From Bordetella parapertussis (lineage in GTDB: Bacteria; Pseudomonadota; Gammaproteobacteria; Burkholderiales; Burkholderiaceae_C): a stretch of DNA of 6,230 nucleotides. Where the stretch lies: positions 1 through 6,230 of the forward strand of contig CAMCES010000077.1 of the NCBI GenBank assembly GCA_945873925.1, in the 5' to 3' direction. The number at the start of each line of letters is the position of its first letter. Position 1 is the first letter of the stretch. The notes below the pieces were generated by a model, which was not told where the DNA came from, did no database searches, and worked only from the letters and a program-made list of their open reading frames with translations. A program made the translations under genes and the position numbers. Positions 4,702-6,230 of this stretch are shown here, piece after piece.

Positions 4702-6230
4702 TCAGATCTCGATCTTGCTGCCCATCTCCACCACCGAGTTGCTGGGCAGGTTCAAGAAGTCAGCCGCGGCACTCGCATTGAGGTACATCTGAGCGAAGAG
4801 TTTTTCTCGCCATTGCGCCATGCCACCACCCACGGTGGGCACGATACTGTCACGCGACAAGAAATAGCTGGTGCTCATGCCATTGATACTGCCCACCTGG
4901 CCGCGCAGCAAGCTCAAGGCAAAAGGCACATCCGGCGTGTCCTTGAATCCGTAGTTGATCTTCACCTGCCAGCATCCATGACCCAAAACCACCAACTCGG
5001 TGCGCTTGTCTTTGTCTATCCAGGGAACCTCGTGACTGCGCACGGTAACAAACAGGTTTTGCGCATGCAACACCTTGTTGTGTTTCAAGTTGTGCAGCAT
5101 GGCATTGGGCACGATGTCATCTTCTGTGGTGAGAAACACGGCTGTACCCTCCACTCGGGTGGGCGGCGCCATGAACAAGGCATCCAAGAATGAGCGCAGG
5201 TCCAGCGCTTCATCGCGTGTTTTATGATGCAACAAAGCCCGGCCATCGCGCCAAGTCAGCATCAAAATCAGGATCATCCCGCCGAGGAACAAGGGGAACC
5301 AACCACCGTCGGCGAACTTGAGGATATTGGAGCTCCAAAACGCCAAGTCCACCAGCAAGAAGACCGAGGTGGCACAGACACACAGCCAAAGTGGGTATTT
5401 CCATGCGTAGCGAATGACAAAGAATGTCAAGACGGTGGTGATCAACATGTCGGTACACACCGCAATGCCGTAGGCCGCTGCCAGGTTACTGGAGGTTTTG
5501 AACATCACCACCGCCAGCACAATGAACACGAACAGGCCCCAATTGACAAACGGCATGTAGATTTGACCGGTGTCGCGCTCGCTGGTGTGGTGGATTTGCA
5601 AGCGGGGCAAAAACCCCAGTTGGATGACCTGCTTGGTCACGCTGAAGGCGCCAGTGATCAGCGCTTGCGAGGCGATCACCGTGGCTGCCGTGGCCAAAAT
5701 CACCAAAGGAATCAGCGCCCAATCGGGTGCCATGTTGTAGAACGGGTTTTTCACGGCCTCGGGCTCTGTCAACAGCAAAGCGCCTTGGCCAAAATAATTC
5801 AGGGTCAAGCAAGGCATCACGACACCAAACCAAGCCAAACGAATCGGTCGTTTGCCGAAATGACCCATGTCGGCATACAAGGCCTCGCCGCCAGTGACAC
5901 ACAAGACCACCGCACCCAAAATCAAGAAAGTGGTGCCGGGTTGTTCCCACATGAACTTCAGCGCGTAGTATGGGCTGATGGCCCACAAAATCGCGGGATT
6001 GCTGGCAATGTGGTAAACGCCCAAAACAGCAATGGTGAGAAACCAGGCCAAGGTGATGGGCCCAAAGAATTTGCCAATGCCAGCAGTACCGCGCTTTTGC
6101 ACGGCAAACAAGCACAGCAAGATGACCAAGGTGAGTGGAATGACTGCCTTCTTGAAATTCGGTGACACCACCTCCAAGCCTTCGACCGCCGAGAGCACCG
6201 AAATAGCCGGGGTGATCACCCCATCGCCGT
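4702..6230 (-). CDS. kup: Potassium uptake protein Kup (5' end beyond the window)
   Basis: Low-affinity K+ uptake, probably H+ symport, in the inner membrane (KUP/HAK/KT family, called TrkD in older work). 508 complete codons are visible of a family length near 620, so roughly 110 N-terminal residues lie beyond the right edge. The visible part opens with GDGVITPAISVLSAVEGLEV, the hallmark of the family, and includes GGEALYADMGHFGKRPIR (about 113-130 of the visible protein). At least eight further hydrophobic segments follow (for example AVIPLTLVILLCLFAV, FLILGAVVLCV, WGLFVFIVLAVVMF, LGGMILILMLTW), interrupted by the conserved cytosolic stretch GFLPRLQIHHTSERDTGQIY. From about residue 325 the protein is a hydrophilic cytosolic C-terminal domain with VEGTAVFLT and PNAMLHNLKHNKVLH, both typical of bacterial Kup. 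The frame is intact to the edge. It is the upstream gene of a probable kup-gshB-photolyase-like operon. Confidence 0.96.
   Translation of the reverse strand, partial: GDGVITPAISVLSAVEGLEVVSPNFKKAVIPLTLVILLCLFAVQKRGTAGIGKFFGPITLAWFLTIAVLGVYHIASNPAILWAISPYYALKFMWEQPGTTFLILGAVVLCVTGGEALYADMGHFGKRPIRLAWFGVVMPCLTLNYFGQGALLLTEPEAVKNPFYNMAPDWALIPLVILATAATVIASQALITGAFSVTKQVIQLGFLPRLQIHHTSERDTGQIYMPFVNWGLFVFIVLAVVMFKTSSNLAAAYGIAVCTDMLITTVLTFFVIRYAWKYPLWLCVCATSVFLLVDLAFWSSNILKFADGGWFPLFLGGMILILMLTWRDGRALLHHKTRDEALDLRSFLDALFMAPPTRVEGTAVFLTTEDDIVPNAMLHNLKHNKVLHAQNLFVTVRSHEVPWIDKDKRTELVVLGHGCWQVKINYGFKDTPDVPFALSLLRGQVGSINGMSTSYFLSRDSIVPTVGGGMAQWREKLFAQMYLNASAAADFLNLPSNSVVEMGSKIEI

Noticed and set aside
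5224..6165. 313-codon open frame on the plus strand opposite kup
   Set aside because: In codon register with kup; the translation is rich in Gln, His, Asp and Gly, the expected antisense image of a hydrophobic membrane protein.
6217..6219. GTG at 6219 as the kup start
   Set aside because: It is the internal Val of the conserved GDGVITPAI motif; the frame stays open to the window edge, so the true start lies outside.

Overview
The window looks like an ordinary, densely coding chromosomal segment from a betaproteobacterium, most likely Burkholderiales and plausibly Comamonadaceae (Limnohabitans/Rhodoferax-like). This rests on the style of the encoded proteins (malate synthase G, proteobacterial GshB, Kup, and a photolyase-like protein of a type I associate with Burkholderiales), moderately high GC and avoidance of TTA/CTA/TCA codons. 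The genus is inferred, not shown.

Layout: (1) 1-189, minus: the first 63 codons of a secreted, probably outer-membrane protein that runs off the left edge, with a strong ribosome binding site. (2) 190-264: a 75-bp divergent intergenic region. (3) 265-2469, plus: complete malate synthase G (glcB). (4) 2466-3698, minus: a photolyase/cryptochrome-like FAD-domain protein whose stop codon overlaps the glcB stop. (5) 3707-4657, minus: glutathione synthetase (gshB). (6) 4702-6230, minus: potassium transporter Kup, complete at its C-terminus but cut by the right edge about 110 residues in. No RNA genes, mobile elements, CRISPR arrays or large repeats were seen, and no gene-free stretch exceeds 75 bases.

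How the genes fit together: kup, gshB and the photolyase-like gene are head-to-tail on the minus strand with gaps of 44 and 8 bp, so they are probably co-transcribed. Together they suggest a housekeeping/stress group: K+ uptake, glutathione synthesis, and a flavin/light-related function. glcB stands alone on the plus strand and completes the glyoxylate bypass or glycolate/glyoxylate use.

The most unusual item is the photolyase-like protein. It starts directly with the FAD-binding helical domain, lacks the usual N-terminal alpha/beta antenna domain, and carries a tryptophan-rich C-terminal region that may be a displaced alpha/beta domain. The rest of the window is conventional, and I see no convincing new multi-gene system.
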